The notes below the pieces were generated by a model. The model ran no database searches and had not been told where the DNA came from. It worked only from the letters and a program-made list of their open reading frames with translations. A DNA stretch of 35,958 nucleotides from an uncultured Collinsella sp. (GTDB lineage: Bacteria > Actinomycetota > Coriobacteriia > Coriobacteriales > Coriobacteriaceae): assembly GCA_958353395.1 (NCBI GenBank), contig CATWSG010000025.1, positions 1 through 35,958 of the forward strand. Direction: 5' to 3'. Positions within the stretch are counted from its first letter, which is position 1. The number at the start of each line of letters is the position of its first letter. Shown one piece after another: positions 15,335-23,837 of this stretch. The translations under genes were made by a program, and so were the position numbers.

Positions 15335-16123
15335 TTACATTTCTCCGCCTTGGAGGGAGCACCAAGCACCTTGGGCATCCGTGGTGAGAATCACCGGACC
15401 GTCATTGGTAATGGCGACGGTGTTCTCGTAGTGCGCGGCGGGCAGGTGATCGTTGGTCGTAACAATCCAACCGTCGGAGCCCGTGCTCACATGGTTGGAA
15501 CCCATCGTAACCATCGGCTCGATGGCAATGACCATGCCGGCCTGGAGGCGAACGCCCCTCCCCTTCTTTCCATAGTTAGGAACGTTGGGGTCCTCGTGCA
15601 TCACGCGGCCAATGCCATGGCCTACATAATCACGAAGCACACCGTAACCGTGAGACTCGGCGAGGGACTGAACGGCATAACCGACGTCCCCGATATGGTT
15701 ACCGGGAACAGCCTGCTCGATGGCAGCCTTAAGGCAATCGCGCGTGACCTCGCACAAAGCCTTGGCTTCGGGCGTGGGGGTGCCGACGAAAAACGTCCAA
15801 GCGTTATCGCCGACCCAACCGTCGACAACGGCTCCCGTATCGATGGAGATGATATCGCCATCGCGCAGGATCATGTCGGGGTTGGGAATACCGTGGACCA
15901 CGGCATCGTTGATCGATGCGCAAATGGTCCCCGGGAACCCGCCGTAACCCTTAAAGGCCGGGGTGCCGCCATGCATGCGGATAATCTGCTCCGCGAGCTG
16001 ATCGAGCTCAAAGGTGGAAACGCCGGGGCGCACCATGGCTCCAACGTGGCGGAGCGCCATCTTAGATAGCGCTCCTGCCTTCTTCATCTGCTCGATTTGC
16101 GTTGCAGACTTAATCTTGATCAT
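15335..16123 (-). CDS. map: Type I methionine aminopeptidase
   Basis: A 262-residue metalloenzyme that removes the N-terminal Met from nascent proteins. The metal and catalytic residues appear in order: H in VVHGIPN, D in SIDTGAV, D in GDNAWTF, H in VGHGIG, E in IEPMV and E in YENTVA. Its ATG overlaps the adk stop codon by 4 nt (ATGA), so the two are translationally coupled. About 100 bp separate it from infA. Confidence 0.97.
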   Translation of the reverse strand: MIKIKSATQIEQMKKAGALSKMALRHVGAMVRPGVSTFELDQLAEQIIRMHGGTPAFKGYGGFPGTICASINDAVVHGIPNPDMILRDGDIISIDTGAVVDGWVGDNAWTFFVGTPTPEAKALCEVTRDCLKAAIEQAVPGNHIGDVGYAVQSLAESHGYGVLRDYVGHGIGRVMHEDPNVPNYGKKGRGVRLQAGMVIAIEPMVTMGSNHVSTGSDGWIVTTNDHLPAAHYENTVAITNDGPVILTTDAQGAWCSLQGGEM

Positions 16124-16746
16124 AGACCGAGAGCCTCTTTGACATCCCCGTACACGGTCTCGCGAGCCTGGTCACCGTTGACCGACTTGAGCAGACCCTG
16201 GCCACGATAGTAGTCGACGAGCGGGCTCGTGGACTTCTCGTAGACGTCGAGACGGTTCTTGATGGTCTCGGGCTTGTCGTCGTCGCGCCGATACATCTCG
16301 CCGCCACACTTGGGGCAGGTAGCATCGGCAGCGGTGCCGGTGTAACCGCATGCGCGGCAGGTGCGACGCGAAGACAGACGATCGATAATGACCTCGGGGG
16401 CCACATCGACCAGAAGGGCGCAGTCGATCTCGCGACCCATGGCGGAGAGCTCGGAATCGAGCGTCACAGCCTGGGCGGTGTTGCGCGGGAAGCCGTCGAG
16501 GATGAAGCCCTGCTGGGCGTCATCGGCGGCAAGGCGCTCCTTGACAAGGTCGATCACGAGCTGGTCGGGAACGAGCTCGCCAGCGTCCATGTACTTCTTA
16601 GCCTGAATACCAAGCTCGGTGCCACCCTTGACGGCAGCACGCAGCAGGTCGCCCGTGGAAATGTGGGCGACGCCAAACTCGGCGACGAGCTCCTGTGCGA
16701 CGGTGCCCTTACCGGCACCCGGAGCTCCGAGCAATACGAGGTTCAT
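16120..16746 (-). CDS. adk: Adenylate kinase
   Basis: A 208-residue enzyme interconverting ATP + AMP and 2 ADP. It has the P-loop GAPGAGKGT at residues 7-15, the AMP-binding region with STGDLLRAA, and DGFPRN. The LID domain carries a four-cysteine zinc site (CRAC and CPKC). GAGGAGG precedes the ATG at 16746; a start two codons earlier is less well placed. It lies between secY and map, the usual actinobacterial and Gram-positive order. Confidence 0.97.
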   Translation of the reverse strand: MNLVLLGAPGAGKGTVAQELVAEFGVAHISTGDLLRAAVKGGTELGIQAKKYMDAGELVPDQLVIDLVKERLAADDAQQGFILDGFPRNTAQAVTLDSELSAMGREIDCALLVDVAPEVIIDRLSSRRTCRACGYTGTAADATCPKCGGEMYRRDDDKPETIKNRLDVYEKSTSPLVDYYRGQGLLKSVNGDQARETVYGDVKEALGL

Positions 16747-16764
16747 GAGCAATCCTCCTCTAGC

Positions 16765-18051
16765 CTATTTAAAGAATCCATCGTAATCATACATCTTGAT
16801 CTGGCCTTCGAGCTTATCGACCGTGTCGAGCACGACGCCGACCATGATGAGGATGGACGTGCCGCCAAATGCCTGGATCAGATGGTTACCCGTGAAGGAG
16901 AAGATGATCGAAGGCACGATGGCGATGAGCGCCAAAAAGACAGCGCTGGGAAGCGTGATCTTGTTGAGCGCGTTCTTGATGTAGGCCGCGGTAGCCCTAC
17001 CCGGACGCACGCCCGGAATAAAGCCGCCCTGCTTCTTAAGGTTATCGGCCGTGTCATCGGGGTTGAACACCATGGAGGTGTAGAAGTACGCGAAGAACAC
17101 GATGAGGACAACGTTAAGCACCCAGTTGAGCCAACCGGTCGAAAGCGCGGAGGCAACTGCCTGAATCCAGCCGATGCCGGGGAAGAACACGGCAATCTGA
17201 GCCGGGAAGTACAGCAGCGCCGAAGCGAAGATGATCGGCACGACACCCGCGGTGTTGACCTTGATGGGCAGGTAGGTGGTCTGGCCACCCATCATGCGAC
17301 GGCCCACGACGCGCTTAGCGTAGGAGACCGGGATGCGGCGCTGGCCGCGCTCAAGGAAAACAATCAGCGGGATAACCAGCAGGATGATGGCGCAGATGAT
17401 CACCATGGTGATGATGCCACCGGCATTGCCCTCGGTGCTGGAGAAGATAGCCTGCGGCAGACCGGCCATGATGTTCGCGAAGATGATCAGCGACATGCCA
17501 TTGCCGATACCGCGCTGGGTGATGAGCTCACCAATCCACATGATCAGCATGGCGCCCGCGGTGAGCGTACCGACGATCATGAGGTCGAAGATGATCTCGG
17601 GAGCGCCGGCGCCATTGAAGCTGATGCCGAAGCTCTTAAAGAGGAAGAGGTAACCCACGGAGTTGAGGATTGCCAGAGCCAGGGTGAGGTAACGCGAATA
17701 CTGCGTAATCTTGGTCTGACCGACCTCGCCCTCGCGGGCAAGCTCATGCAGGGAAGGCACGACGGCCTGGAGCATCTGGAGGATGATCGAGCTGGTGATG
17801 TAAGGCATGATGCCCAGCGAAAACACCGACACATAGCTCAACGCGCCGCCAGAGAAAAGATTCAGGAGGGCCATAGCACCTGCGGCGACCGAATTGTTAT
17901 CGGTCGAGAAAAGGCCCAGCATCCCCTGGAAGGGAATGCCGGGCACAGGAACGTGCGCACCAATGCGGTACACGACGAGCATAGCTATGGTAAAAAGAAT
18001 CTTTTCGCGCAATTCTTTGATGCGGAAAGCATTCTTAAGACCATTTAGCAC
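16765..18051 (-). CDS. secY: Preprotein translocase subunit SecY
   Basis: A 428-residue polytopic membrane protein forming the Sec translocation channel. About ten hydrophobic segments are visible. Signatures include MPYITSSIILQMLQAVVPSL (plug/TM2 region), GIGNGMSLIIFANI and FIPGVRPGRATAAYI. It starts with GTG at 18051, and this codon overlaps the end of rplO by 7 nt, implying translational coupling. Complete and of normal length. Confidence 0.98.
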   Translation of the reverse strand: MLNGLKNAFRIKELREKILFTIAMLVVYRIGAHVPVPGIPFQGMLGLFSTDNNSVAAGAMALLNLFSGGALSYVSVFSLGIMPYITSSIILQMLQAVVPSLHELAREGEVGQTKITQYSRYLTLALAILNSVGYLFLFKSFGISFNGAGAPEIIFDLMIVGTLTAGAMLIMWIGELITQRGIGNGMSLIIFANIMAGLPQAIFSSTEGNAGGIITMVIICAIILLVIPLIVFLERGQRRIPVSYAKRVVGRRMMGGQTTYLPIKVNTAGVVPIIFASALLYFPAQIAVFFPGIGWIQAVASALSTGWLNWVLNVVLIVFFAYFYTSMVFNPDDTADNLKKQGGFIPGVRPGRATAAYIKNALNKITLPSAVFLALIAIVPSIIFSFTGNHLIQAFGGTSILIMVGVVLDTVDKLEGQIKMYDYDGFFK

Positions 18052-18494
18052 GGCAGCTCGACCTTTCCGCCGGCGGCCTCGATCTTGGCCTGCGCAGAAG
18101 CGCTGACCTTGTCGACCTTGACCGTGAACTTCTTGGTGAGCTCACCATTGCCGAGCACCTTGACGGGCTCGAACTCGCTCTTGGTGATGCGAGCGGCCTT
18201 AAGAGCGGCACCGTCGATCACAGCGCCGTCCTCGAACTTACGCTCGAGACGCTCAACGTTAACAGCGGTGTACTCGATACGACGGGGGTTACGGAAGCCC
18301 GGAAGCTTGGGCAGGCGCATAGCCAGCGGAGTCTGGCCACCCTCGAAGCCGGCACCCTTGGTGCCGCCAGAGCGGGAACCCTGGCCCTTCTGACCGCGGC
18401 CAGAAGTGGTGCCGTGACCCGAAGAATTGCCACGGCCGACGCGCTTGCGGTTCTTGGTGGAACCGGGCGCGGGAGTAAGATCGTGAAGCTGCAT
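18045..18494 (-). CDS. rplO: 50S ribosomal protein L15
   Basis: A 149-residue large-subunit assembly protein. The N-terminal half is Gly/Arg-rich (KRVGRGNSSGHGTTSGRGQKG, with RSGG after it). The C-terminal half holds the globular domain ending near GKVELPC. It overlaps secY by 7 nt and lies just after rpmD. Confidence 0.97.
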   Translation of the reverse strand: MQLHDLTPAPGSTKNRKRVGRGNSSGHGTTSGRGQKGQGSRSGGTKGAGFEGGQTPLAMRLPKLPGFRNPRRIEYTAVNVERLERKFEDGAVIDGAALKAARITKSEFEPVKVLGNGELTKKFTVKVDKVSASAQAKIEAAGGKVELPC

Positions 18495-18497
18495 TTG

Positions 18498-18680
18498 CTA
18501 CTCCTCTACAATCTCGACAAGGTGCTTGACCTTGAAGATCATGCCGCGGACGGACTCGTTGTCAGCAATCTCGCGAACCTCGCGGATCCTGTGGAGACCG
18601 AGGGCACGGACAGTACGGACCTGGTCCTGCTTGCAACCGTTGGTGCTGCGGACCTGCTTGATCTTGATGGTGTCAGCCAT
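18498..18680 (-). CDS. rpmD: 50S ribosomal protein L30
   Basis: A 60-residue large-subunit protein with the typical IKIKQVRSTNGCKQDQVRTV start and the LGLHRIREVREIADNESVRGMI core. It sits 2 bp after rpsE and 3 bp before rplO, so it is tightly coupled within the operon. Confidence 0.96.
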   Translation of the reverse strand: MADTIKIKQVRSTNGCKQDQVRTVRALGLHRIREVREIADNESVRGMIFKVKHLVEIVEE

Positions 18681-18682
18681 GC

Positions 18683-19207
18683 TTAGTTCTCCTTACCGAC
18701 GAACATCTCGGAGACCGTCAGGCCACGGCGAGCCGCGACGTCCTCAGGGCTGGAGAGCTCCTTGAGGCCCTCGACGGCAGCCTTGATGATGTTGAGGCCG
18801 TTGTCGGTACCGAGGGACTTGGACAGGACGTTCTTGATGCCAGCAAGCTCAAAGAGGGGACGCACAGCGCCGCCGGCGATAACGCCGGTACCCTCGACAG
18901 CGGGCTTGATGATGATGCGGCCGGCACCAAAGTGGCCGAGAACCTCGTGCGGGATGGTGCCCCGCTCGGTCACCGGCACGTGGAACATGTTCTTCTTGGC
19001 ATCGAGAGATGCCTTGGAGATCGCCATGGGTACCTCAGCGGACTTGCCCATGCCAACGCCGACGTTGCCCTTGCCGTCGCCAACGACGACGAGAGCGACG
19101 AGGCTCATGCGACGACCACCCTTGACGGTCTTCGACACGCGGTTGATGTAAACGACGCGCTCCTCGAACTCGGAGGCCTCGCGCTGCTGCTTCTGATTAC
19201 GAGCCAT
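18683..19207 (-). CDS. rpsE: 30S ribosomal protein S5
   Basis: A 174-residue small-subunit protein important for decoding accuracy. The dsRNA-binding-like N-terminal domain includes VYINRVSKTVKGGRRMSLVA and GDGKGNVGVGMGKS. The C-terminal domain includes GTGVIAGGAVRPLFELAGI. It lies between rplR and rpmD with short gaps. Confidence 0.98.
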   Translation of the reverse strand: MARNQKQQREASEFEERVVYINRVSKTVKGGRRMSLVALVVVGDGKGNVGVGMGKSAEVPMAISKASLDAKKNMFHVPVTERGTIPHEVLGHFGAGRIIIKPAVEGTGVIAGGAVRPLFELAGIKNVLSKSLGTDNGLNIIKAAVEGLKELSSPEDVAARRGLTVSEMFVGKEN

Positions 19208-19221
19208 GTGCTACATACCTC

Positions 19222-19590
19222 CTAGAACTCGAGACCGGCGGCACGAGCACCGTCGGCGAGGGCCTTGACGCGGCCATGGTAGATACGGCCACCACGATCG
19301 AAGGCGACCTTGGTGATGCCGGCCTCGATGGCGCGCTTGCCAACGAGCTGACCGACCTTCTCCGCAGCCTCCTTGTTCGAGGTGTGGGTGCCCTTGAACT
19401 CGGCCTCGAGGGTCGAGGCAGAGACGAGCGTCAGGCTGGAGCCCTTGCTGTCGTCGATGATCTGGGCATAGATGTTGGCGTTAGTACGGGTCACGCGAAG
19501 ACGCGGACGCTCGGCGGTACCCGAGACCTTGCCGCGAACACGACGCTGACGACGCTTGAGGCCTTCCAGCTTCGCCTTATGCTTGTTCAT
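19222..19590 (-). CDS. rplR: 50S ribosomal protein L18
   Basis: A 122-residue 5S rRNA-binding protein. Signatures are RRQRRVRGKVSGTAERPRLR with NANIYAQIIDD, and the C-terminal AFDRGGRIYHGRVKALADGA with REAGLEF-like AAGLEF. Complete. A hairpin lies in the gap just upstream, between it and rplF. Confidence 0.98.
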   Translation of the reverse strand: MNKHKAKLEGLKRRQRRVRGKVSGTAERPRLRVTRTNANIYAQIIDDSKGSSLTLVSASTLEAEFKGTHTSNKEAAEKVGQLVGKRAIEAGITKVAFDRGGRIYHGRVKALADGARAAGLEF

Positions 19591-19618
19591 ACGTAAACTC
19601 CTAAAAAGGTTGATCTTG

Positions 19619-19640
19619 CCAGCACCTGACGGGGTGCTGG
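19619..19640. other. Hairpin between rplF and rplR
   Basis: CCAGCACC (19619-19626) and GGTGCTGG (19633-19640) form a perfect 8-bp stem with a 6-nt loop inside the 75-bp rplF-rplR gap. No T run follows on the minus strand. It may be an mRNA processing or pausing site rather than a terminator. Confidence 0.5.
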
Positions 19641-19665
19641 TCTTATGCGAGTGAGTCGGTTACGA

Positions 19666-20202
19666 CTACTTGGCGGCCTTACCCAGCTTGCGGCGGATGT
19701 GCTCGCCAACATAGTGGATACCCTTGCCCTTGTAAGGCTCGGGAGGACGATGACCGCGGATCTCAGCGGCGATCTGACCGACCTGCTGCTTGTTGATACC
19801 CTTGACGTTCACGTGGGTGTTGTCGGGAACCTCGAAGGTAATGCCCTCGGGAGCCTCGACGATCACGGGGTGCGAGAAGCCCAGGGAGAACTCGAGGTTC
19901 TTACCCTTCTGCTGCACGCGGTAACCGACGCCGGCGAGCTCGAGCTTCTTCTCGAAGCCCTCGGAAACGCCGACAACCATGTTGTGGATGAGGGCGCGGG
20001 TGAGGCCGTGGCGGGCACGGGTCTCACGCTCGTCGTCGGGACGGGAAACGGTGAGGACGTTGTCCTCGACGTTGATAGCGAGCTTCTCAAAGACATCGAG
20101 CTCGAGCTGGCCCTTGGGGCCCTTGACGACAACGTTGTTGCCGTTGACTGCCACTTCGACTCCGGCGGGAATCTGGACAGGCTTATTACCGATACGAGAC
20201 AC
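19666..20202 (-). CDS. rplF: 50S ribosomal protein L6
   Basis: A 178-residue large-subunit protein with two copies of the L6 fold. Signatures are SRIGNKPVQIPAGVEV at the start, the central RALIHNMVVGVSEGFEKKLE, and the C-terminal PEPYKGKGIHYVGEHIRRK. The start codon is GTG at 20202, after AAGGAG. It lies between rpsH and rplR. Confidence 0.98.
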   Translation of the reverse strand: MSRIGNKPVQIPAGVEVAVNGNNVVVKGPKGQLELDVFEKLAINVEDNVLTVSRPDDERETRARHGLTRALIHNMVVGVSEGFEKKLELAGVGYRVQQKGKNLEFSLGFSHPVIVEAPEGITFEVPDNTHVNVKGINKQQVGQIAAEIRGHRPPEPYKGKGIHYVGEHIRRKLGKAAK

Positions 20203-20235
20203 GGTGATCTCCTTTCCTTCTACCTACCGAGCGAA

Positions 20236-20634
20236 TTACCAGACGTAAGCGATGATCTCGCCGCCGACGTTGTGCTTGCGAGCATCGCGGTCGGTCATGA
20301 CGCCATGGCTGGTGGAAATAATGGCGGTACCAAGGCCACCGCGGACGCGGGGCATGTCGGCAACGCCGGTGTACTTACGCAGGCCCGGCTTGGAAATGCG
20401 GCGGATGCCGTTGATGACCTTAGCCTTCTTGGGACCATACTTAAGCGTGATGTGCAGAGTCTTCTGGGGAACGGTGTCCTCGACATCGTAGCCCTCGATG
20501 TAGCCCTCCTCGTGCAGAACACGAGCGATCTCGACGAGCTTCTTGCTGCTCGGCATGGAGACCGTGGCCTTGTTCACAGAGTTAGCGTTACGGATGCGCG
20601 TAAGCATATCTGCGATCGGGTCTGTAAGGTTCAT
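20236..20634 (-). CDS. rpsH: 30S ribosomal protein S8
   Basis: A 132-residue 16S rRNA-binding protein that in E. coli also represses the spc operon by binding its mRNA. Signatures are DPIADMLTRIRNANSVNK and the C-terminal GLGTAIISTSHGVMTDRDAR. It is preceded by GAAGGAG and separated by about 120 bp from rpsZ, a longer gap than elsewhere in the operon. I saw no other gene there. Confidence 0.98.
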   Translation of the reverse strand: MNLTDPIADMLTRIRNANSVNKATVSMPSSKKLVEIARVLHEEGYIEGYDVEDTVPQKTLHITLKYGPKKAKVINGIRRISKPGLRKYTGVADMPRVRGGLGTAIISTSHGVMTDRDARKHNVGGEIIAYVW

Positions 20635-20753
20635 ACAGATTCTCCTTCGTTCTTGATGAACACGTGCTCTTGGTTCTTCGCCGCCCTTAACGGCAAAGCC
20701 TAACTAGCGCGTTTTCCCTGTTCCAAACGGATGCTTGAAACGCTGGTAGTGAC

Positions 20754-20939
20754 TTACCAGCTGGCCTTCTTAACGCCGGGAAGCTCGCCCTTGAGTGCAA
20801 GCTCACGGAAGCAGACACGGCACAGGCCGAACTTGCGGTACACAGAGTGCGGACGGCCGCAGCGCTGGCAGCGCGTGTACTCACGAGTAGAGAACTTCTG
20901 CTTGCGATTGCACTTGACGATCATCGATGTCTTAGCCAC
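20754..20939 (-). CDS. rpsZ: 30S ribosomal protein S14, zinc-binding type
   Basis: A 61-residue S14 of the short zinc-binding form, with ligands CQRC and CRVC. The start is GTG at 20939, about 6 nt after a strong GAGGAGG. The long zinc-free S14 paralogue is not in this window. It lies between rplE and rpsH, the usual order. Confidence 0.97.
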   Translation of the reverse strand: MAKTSMIVKCNRKQKFSTREYTRCQRCGRPHSVYRKFGLCRVCFRELALKGELPGVKKASW

Positions 20940-21018
20940 TTATATCCTCCTCACATAGAGTATTGTTCGCCCCAAGCGCCGCTCCCTTGTGGAAACGGCG
21001 CTTTTAGGGCAGGTGAAC

Positions 21019-21576
21019 CTATTTCTTGAACGGGAAACCGAAGGCGTCCAGAAGGGCCTTGGCCTCCTCATCGGTGTTGGCGGTGGTCACGAAAGTGATG
21101 TCCATACCACGCTGGTGATCGACGGAATCGAAGTCGATCTCGGGGAAGATGAGCTGCTCGGTGACGCCCATGGAGAAGTTACCACGGCCGTCGAAGCTCT
21201 TGGCGGAGATGCCGCGGAAGTCGCGGATACGGGGGATCGCGACGGAGGTCAGACGATCGAAGAACTCCCACATACGGTCGCCACGCAGGGTAACCTTGCA
21301 GCCGATCGGCATACCAGCGCGCAGGCGGAAGGTAGCGATGGACTTACGGGCACGGGTGATCATCGGCTGCTGGCCGGTGATGGCGCGCAGGTCGCGCACG
21401 GCACCGTCGATGGCCTTGGAATCGGTAGCGGCCTCGCCGACACCCATGTTCACGACGATCTTCTCAAACTTGGGGATCATCATGACGTTCTCGTACTGGA
21501 ACTTGTCCTGAAGCTGCTGCTTGACCTCGTTGTTGTACTTGGTCTTCAGACGCGGCACATACTTCTCTTCTGCCAT
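21019..21576 (-). CDS. rplE: 50S ribosomal protein L5
   Basis: A 185-residue 5S rRNA-binding protein. Signatures are NVMMIPKFEKIVVNMGVGEA and the C-terminal FDSVDHQRGMDITFVTTA. AAGGAG lies 6 nt before the ATG. It is the first ribosomal gene here: the usual upstream partners rplX and rplN are absent, and the neighbour across 311 bp is a molybdenum-hydroxylase accessory gene. A promoter-like sequence lies upstream. Confidence 0.98.
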   Translation of the reverse strand: MAEEKYVPRLKTKYNNEVKQQLQDKFQYENVMMIPKFEKIVVNMGVGEAATDSKAIDGAVRDLRAITGQQPMITRARKSIATFRLRAGMPIGCKVTLRGDRMWEFFDRLTSVAIPRIRDFRGISAKSFDGRGNFSMGVTEQLIFPEIDFDSVDHQRGMDITFVTTANTDEEAKALLDAFGFPFKK

Positions 21577-21713
21577 TGTTCACTCCTTCTTGGGGTTTTA
21601 AGCACGGGGCGTGGCCACGGTGGGTTGTCCTCGTGCCTCCTGACTGCATCCGCACCGCTCATGGCATTTTGCGGTTTGGACTCGACGCAGCAGGAGCCGA
21701 CAAAACAATCGGT

Positions 21714-21742
21714 ACTATACGCGTATTGGGTGCGTATTTCCA
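21714..21742 (-). promoter_or_regulatory. Predicted promoter of the rplE-rplQ operon
   Basis: On the minus strand TGGAAA (21742-21737) and TATAGT (21719-21714) are separated by 17 bp, about 140 bp upstream of rplE. The -10 matches the consensus well, the -35 moderately. A promoter is needed here because the normal upstream ribosomal genes are missing. The rest of the 21577-21887 gap holds the palindrome at 21805-21869 and no credible gene. Confidence 0.5.
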
Positions 21743-21804
21743 GAAAAACCTCGTCTGCCTGCACAACTCCACAACTCCCCCGCACAAATGGATCCCAAAA
21801 AGCA

Positions 21805-21869
21805 GTTGCGGTGAAATAGGGACTGTTTGGCGGCTTAAACGGCTTAAACAGTCCGTATTTCACCGCAAC
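21805..21869. repeat. 65-nt palindromic repeat, copy 1
   Basis: Two 24-nt arms (21805-21828, 21846-21869) are complementary except at one position and enclose a 17-nt loop. The arms start GTTGCGGTGAAAT and end ACTGTTT before the loop. The same arms occur at 24590-24654. It lies just past the xdhC stop codon and could end xdhC transcription, but T tracts are lacking and the cross-copy identity suggests a mobile palindromic repeat. Confidence 0.85.
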
Positions 21870-21887
21870 TTATTGGTGGGGATGCGA

Positions 21888-22931
21888 TTAGCGCTTGCGG
21901 GGGACGAGTTTGGTGCGGCGCAGGTGGATCATCTCGGCGGCGATGGAGATGGCGATCTCATCGGGGTCCTCGGCCTCGATGGCAACGCCGATCGGAAGGT
22001 GCAGCTCGTCGATCTGGTCCTGCGTAAAGCCTTCCTGCTCCAGGCGGGCACGCACAAAGGCCGTCTTGCGGCGCGAGCCCAGACAGCCCAGGTAGGCAGG
22101 CTTGGCGCGCATGGCCTGAATCACCACGTCGATATCGGACTTGTGACCCGCCGTGGCGACGACCACCAGGTCGCGCGGGCCGATGGGGCACAGCTCGCTC
22201 AGGTTCTTGTAATCGACCAAGCGACGATCGTAGACACCGGGCACCCAATCGGGGGTCAGCGTGCCGGGGCGGTCGTCGCACGCCACGACGGCAAAGCCCG
22301 CCGCCGTGAGCACCCGCGCCGTCGCGGCGCCCACGTGGCCGCAGCCAAAGATATAGGTCAGGCCCTCGGGGCAGAGCGTCTCGATGTGCGCGGGAGGAAT
22401 CTCGGAGGCGGCGTTTGTATAGGTAACCTTACTCCCCTCCTCCACCAGCGAAAGCCCGGGGCAACCCGCAATGGTGCGGCGCGATTCCTCGCCATGGTAT
22501 TCAGTAGCGTCGCTTTCGAGCGCGCTTGCGATAAACGGCTTAAAGTCGATGACGAAGTCGCCGATACGTCGATACGTCAAGACGTCGGCAATTTCCTGGA
22601 ACAACTGTGCCTGGATCGCATCCAGATGCAGATAGCACAGGCAGATGGCTCCGCCGCAGATCATACCGGTATCGGAGTTCTCGCCGCCCATGGTGTAGCG
22701 GACCAGACGCGATTGCCCCGCGGCCAGCAGCTCTCGCGCCTCGTCCAGCGCAAAAAGCTCGATCTTGCCGCCGCCGATGGTGCCCGCCTGGCTACCGTCG
22801 GCAAAGACGGCCATCCAGGCGCCCACGCCGCGCGGCGACGACCCCGCCGTGCCGGCCACGACCACGAGCTCGCACGTCTCGCCAGCACGCAGGGCGACAA
22901 GCGCCGCATTCACAACATCGAGCTTTTCCAT
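21888..22931 (-). CDS. xdhC: XdhC/CoxI family molybdenum-hydroxylase maturation protein
   Basis: A 347-residue protein of the XdhC/CoxI family, which binds molybdenum cofactor and promotes its sulfuration and insertion into xanthine-dehydrogenase-like enzymes. The N-terminal XdhC domain contains AGSSPRGVGAWMAVFADG and GTIGGGKIE. The C-terminal Rossmann domain contains the nucleotide-binding GCGHVGAATARVL, then YLGCLGSRRKTAFVRARL and LHLPIGVAIEAEDPDEIA. It lies 9 bp after yqeB, so the two form an operon. No hydroxylase subunit is present in the window; the client must be encoded elsewhere. Confidence 0.93.
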   Translation of the reverse strand: MEKLDVVNAALVALRAGETCELVVVAGTAGSSPRGVGAWMAVFADGSQAGTIGGGKIELFALDEARELLAAGQSRLVRYTMGGENSDTGMICGGAICLCYLHLDAIQAQLFQEIADVLTYRRIGDFVIDFKPFIASALESDATEYHGEESRRTIAGCPGLSLVEEGSKVTYTNAASEIPPAHIETLCPEGLTYIFGCGHVGAATARVLTAAGFAVVACDDRPGTLTPDWVPGVYDRRLVDYKNLSELCPIGPRDLVVVATAGHKSDIDVVIQAMRAKPAYLGCLGSRRKTAFVRARLEQEGFTQDQIDELHLPIGVAIEAEDPDEIAISIAAEMIHLRRTKLVPRKR

Positions 22932-22940
22932 TGCCGCCTT

Positions 22941-23735
22941 CTATCCTCTAAAGATATCGGTGAGCATAGCGAGTGCCTCGAGCACGCCGCCGCCGACCGA
23001 CGTCGCCTTGTCCGAAATGTAGTTGATATAGCTGGCATCGCCGCGCGGATCGACATCGGCGCATTTAAAGCCCTCGGTCACCTGCACGCCGTTCGCCAAA
23101 AGCCCGCGCAGACAGCCATCGATCTGCGTGCGCATGGGCGTATCGCCCGCGTAGCCAATCACGTCTCCGGCGCGCACGATGTCGCCGATTGCGCGGTCGG
23201 ACCGAAACACGCCGGCGGCGGGGCTGTGGATAACACGCTCTTTGCCATAGCCAGCGATAATGCCCGGCACGCCCGTGTTGGGCTGGGGTGAACCTTGGGT
23301 AATGACACGGCCCAGGAAATGCCCGCGCATGGTCTCGACCACGGCGTCGCAATCGACCGGCGCGGTAAAGCCCGGCCCCACGGCGATGACGGTAGGCGCC
23401 ATATCGCGCGTGGTGCCCAAGTTGCGCTTAGCCAGAATCGCGTCGACCACGGCAGCGGGTTTCAATTCGTCGAGCATCTTGGCCTGGGGGTCTACCACGA
23501 CGGCGACGTCTCCGGCCTCGGTAATTGCAAGCGCCTCTGCCGGCGTCCGCGCCAAGCGAGCGCGAATGCCCTCAACCTCGACCTCGCCCAGGCGAATGGC
23601 CTCGCAAAAACTGATTGTGCGACGGATGCACGTGGGAACCGCGATATCGGCCATGACAACCGACACGCCGGCGCGCACCAAGCGAGCGGCGACGCCCGTG
23701 GCGATATCGCCGGCGCCGCGAACATATACGAGCAT
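22941..23735 (-). CDS. yqeB: YqeB: selenium-dependent molybdenum hydroxylase system protein
   Basis: A 264-residue member of the YqeB (EF2563) family, which accompanies selenium-dependent molybdenum hydroxylases. It begins VYVRGAGDIATGVAARLVRA, a Rossmann-like glycine-rich start. It continues with MADIAVPTCIRRTISFCEA, AAVVDAILAKRNLGTTR and VIAVGPGFTAPVDCDAVVET. Its biochemical role is not settled; a part in making or loading the labile selenium-containing cofactor is inferred from gene neighbourhoods. GGGAGG precedes the ATG. It is divergent from yqeC and upstream of xdhC. Confidence 0.92.
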   Translation of the reverse strand: MLVYVRGAGDIATGVAARLVRAGVSVVMADIAVPTCIRRTISFCEAIRLGEVEVEGIRARLARTPAEALAITEAGDVAVVVDPQAKMLDELKPAAVVDAILAKRNLGTTRDMAPTVIAVGPGFTAPVDCDAVVETMRGHFLGRVITQGSPQPNTGVPGIIAGYGKERVIHSPAAGVFRSDRAIGDIVRAGDVIGYAGDTPMRTQIDGCLRGLLANGVQVTEGFKCADVDPRGDASYINYISDKATSVGGGVLEALAMLTDIFRG

Positions 23736-23772
23736 TCCCGGGGCACCTCCCTGTGCTACGGTTTGAGCAGAG

Positions 23773-23791
23773 CAAAAGCGGTTCGACCGCT
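23773..23791 (-). other. Short hairpin with T run in the yqeB leader
   Basis: On the minus strand AGCGGT-N3-ACCGCT is followed by TTTT, about 40-55 nt before the yqeB ATG. The stem is only 6 bp. It might be a weak attenuator, or an operator in the yqeB/yqeC divergent region, which is otherwise AT-rich. Confidence 0.3.
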
Positions 23792-23837
23792 ACTCTGATG
23801 ATTATTTATTATCACAGTATTATACGGCGGTGAACAG

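Noticed and set aside
21546..21863. 105-codon frame on the minus strand starting inside the 65-nt palindrome and overlapping rplE
   Set aside because: No ribosome site, no family features, and it overlaps the start of rplE.
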